Shown: in pieces, positions 62,617-64,000 of the stretch | Layout: each line of letters starts with the position of its first letter | Position numbering within the stretch: position 1 is the stretch's first letter | Assembly (NCBI RefSeq): GCF_001905845.1 | Contig: NZ_LIVZ01000013.1 | Span: 233,944-297,943 of the forward strand | Source of the DNA: Streptomyces sp. TSRI0107 | Lineage (GTDB): Bacteria; Actinomycetota; Actinomycetes; Streptomycetales; Streptomycetaceae | Reading direction: 5' to 3' | Length of the DNA: 64,000 nucleotides | Translations under genes and position numbers: made by a program | The notes under the pieces: generated by a model | Databases searched by the model: none | What the model was told of the DNA's origin: nothing | The model's input: only the letters and a program-made list of their open reading frames with translations

Positions 62617-63900
62617 GTGCGACCAAGACTCTTCGACGCGACCGCCTCCATAGCCGCATTCGGACTGCTGGGCCCACTCGTCACCGCCTGCGGCTCGTCC
62701 GGGAGCGACGGCGACAGGACGACGCTGCGTGTGGTGGCCGCCGAGTACGGCGACAGCCCCGCCACCAGCTCCAAGGCGTACTGGGACAAGCTGACCACCG
62801 CCTTCACCGCAGCCCACCCCGGCAAGAAGGTCGAGGTGACGCTCTACCCGTGGGCCGATGTCGACCGCGAGGTCACCCGCATGGTCGAGGAGGGCAACGC
62901 CCCGGATGTGGCCCTGATGGGCGCGTACTCCGACTTCGCCGCGGAGGGCCGGCTCTACGCGGCCAGTGAGCTGCTGACGGTCAGGGCGGAGTCGAATTTC
63001 CTGCCACCGCTCGCCGAGGCGGGCTCGGTCCGCGACATTCTTTACGGCTTGCCTTTCGTGGCCAGCAGCCGGCTGCTCTTCTACAACGAGGAGCTCTTCG
63101 AGAAGGCCGGGGCGAAGCCGCCCAAGACCTGGTCGGAACTGAGGGCCGCGGCCCAGGCGCTGAAGGATTCGGGCGTGCCGTACCCGTACGCGCTACCGCT
63201 CGGCCCTGAGGAGGCGCACGCCGAAGCCCTGATCTGGGAGCTGAGCAACGGCGGGGGCTACGCCGACGACAGCGGCGGCTACAGCATCGCGTCCGAGCAG
63301 AACACGCAGACGTTCCGCTGGATCAAGGACAACCTGGTCGCGCCCGGCCTGACCGGCCCGGTTCCGCCGGCCGAGCTCAACCGGCAGGATGCCTTCGCCG
63401 CCTTCCTGCGTGGCGAGGTCGGCATGCTCAACGGTTATCCCTCGCTCCTCCACGAGGCGAGGGCGAAAGGCATCAAGGTCGGCACGCTGAGCATGCCGGT
63501 GTCCGACACCCTGAGCGACGAGCAGGTCCCGCCGTCCGTGGGCGTCGCCGACTGGATGATGGTCTTCAAGCACGAGGACAATCGCGAACTGGCGGGCGAA
63601 TTCCTGGAGTTCGTCTACAAGGACAAGAACATCAACGAGTTCGCCGGGCGCTACCACCTGCTGCCCTCGACAGTGACGGCGACGCAGACCTCCAAGGACG
63701 CGGCGGCGGACCCCAGCGGCGAGAAGTTCCTGACCGCACTGCGCACCGCCCGGCTCTACCCGGTCAACGAACCGTCCTGGCTGCAGGTCAGCAACATCAT
63801 CAAGCGCAACATCGGCAAGGCCGTCGCGCCGTCCGCCGACCCGAAGGTCGTGCTGGAGGACATCGCCCAGCAGGCTGAGGAGACAGCGAAGGACGAGTAG
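62617..63900 (+). CDS. Extracellular solute-binding lipoprotein of an ABC importer
   Basis: 427 residues. Lipoprotein signal with lipobox LVTAC and acylated Cys25. The mature part is a family 1 (sugar-type) binding protein: KVEVTLYPWADVDREVTRMV, APDVALMGAYSDFAAEGRLY, GLPFVASSRLLFYNEELFEK and the end PKVVLEDIAQQAEETAKDE. GTG start with AAGAGGAAAC upstream. Permease genes normally follow directly; here a hairpin and what may be an insertion-element end follow instead, so the importer may be incomplete or use components encoded elsewhere. Confidence 0.88.
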   Translation: MRPRLFDATASIAAFGLLGPLVTACGSSGSDGDRTTLRVVAAEYGDSPATSSKAYWDKLTTAFTAAHPGKKVEVTLYPWADVDREVTRMVEEGNAPDVALMGAYSDFAAEGRLYAASELLTVRAESNFLPPLAEAGSVRDILYGLPFVASSRLLFYNEELFEKAGAKPPKTWSELRAAAQALKDSGVPYPYALPLGPEEAHAEALIWELSNGGGYADDSGGYSIASEQNTQTFRWIKDNLVAPGLTGPVPPAELNRQDAFAAFLRGEVGMLNGYPSLLHEARAKGIKVGTLSMPVSDTLSDEQVPPSVGVADWMMVFKHEDNRELAGEFLEFVYKDKNINEFAGRYHLLPSTVTATQTSKDAAADPSGEKFLTALRTARLYPVNEPSWLQVSNIIKRNIGKAVAPSADPKVVLEDIAQQAEETAKDE

Positions 63901-63950
63901 AGGGGGTGTCCTGTCGATCAGCCAGCCTGGATCGGCGAGACATCCCCTAG
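63901..63950 (+). terminator. Hairpin after the solute-binding protein
   Basis: GGGGGTGTC near 63903 pairs with GACATCCCC near 63939 (one G-T pair), enclosing a smaller GATC/CCAG-CTGG fold. It lies directly after the stop codon. Confidence 0.55.
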
Positions 63951-64000
63951 GGCGTGTCCGCAAAGTGGTTGGCGCGTTGGTCTGTTCGTGGTGCGTCGTC

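Overview
The base composition (very GC-rich, strong third-position GC), the gene families (AfsR/SARP-STAND regulators, tandem-TetR regulators, a membrane Ser/Thr kinase, small secreted proteins, ATP-grasp RiPP genes) and a TTA codon in a regulatory gene all point to a Streptomyces or close relative. No rRNA, tRNA, CRISPR array or integrated phage was seen. All calls were made by reading the sequence; no database search was run.

Layout. 0-12 kb: the tail of a DUF6351-like protein, then two acyl-CoA-type catabolic blocks (thiolase, two MaoC hydratases, SDR and acyl-CoA dehydrogenase; then acyl-CoA dehydrogenase and SDR). They are interleaved with two paralogous regulators that each carry two TetR domains, an atypical orphan response regulator and a carboxylesterase. 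12-23 kb: two large SARP-STAND-TPR regulators bracket a minus-strand operon encoding a TPR-CHAT protease-like protein, a zinc-ribbon protein and a membrane protein. 23.5-34.8 kb: an ATP-grasp RiPP pair (tgmA/tgmB), the relic of a GH15 enzyme, a cyclase-family hydrolase, a sugar-oxidation set (gluconokinase, GMC oxidoreductase, glucose-dehydrogenase-like SDR), cytochrome bd oxidase (cydAB) and a cation/proton antiporter. 35-40.5 kb: a membrane Ser/Thr kinase, a short DoxX, a cupin, a LysR regulator and three small secreted proteins.

41.2-51.9 kb is the most interesting part. It looks like an unusual RiPP biosynthetic cluster: a 55-residue precursor candidate with two cysteines, a hairpin, a radical SAM/SPASM maturase, a NodU-type carbamoyltransferase, a PhyH-type Fe(II)/2-oxoglutarate oxygenase, an MFS exporter and a thioredoxin-reductase-like enzyme with a CPYC motif. 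An SGNH hydrolase, a small protein ending in YPLF, a second carbamoyltransferase and an SxtJ-like membrane peptide complete it. Spacers inside the cluster hold hairpins or short tandem repeats. My inference is a carbamoylated, possibly disulfide-containing modified peptide.

52.5-62.5 kb is a decaying, insertion-rich zone. It holds IS110 and IS5-type transposase remnants, the SPASM tail of a second radical SAM protein, a beta-propeller gene wedged between related transposase fragments and a methyltransferase-Nudix fusion broken by deletion. Two copies of a 151-nt sequence that folds as a structured RNA with its own terminator also lie here. The window ends with a solute-binding lipoprotein that has no visible permease genes within the window.
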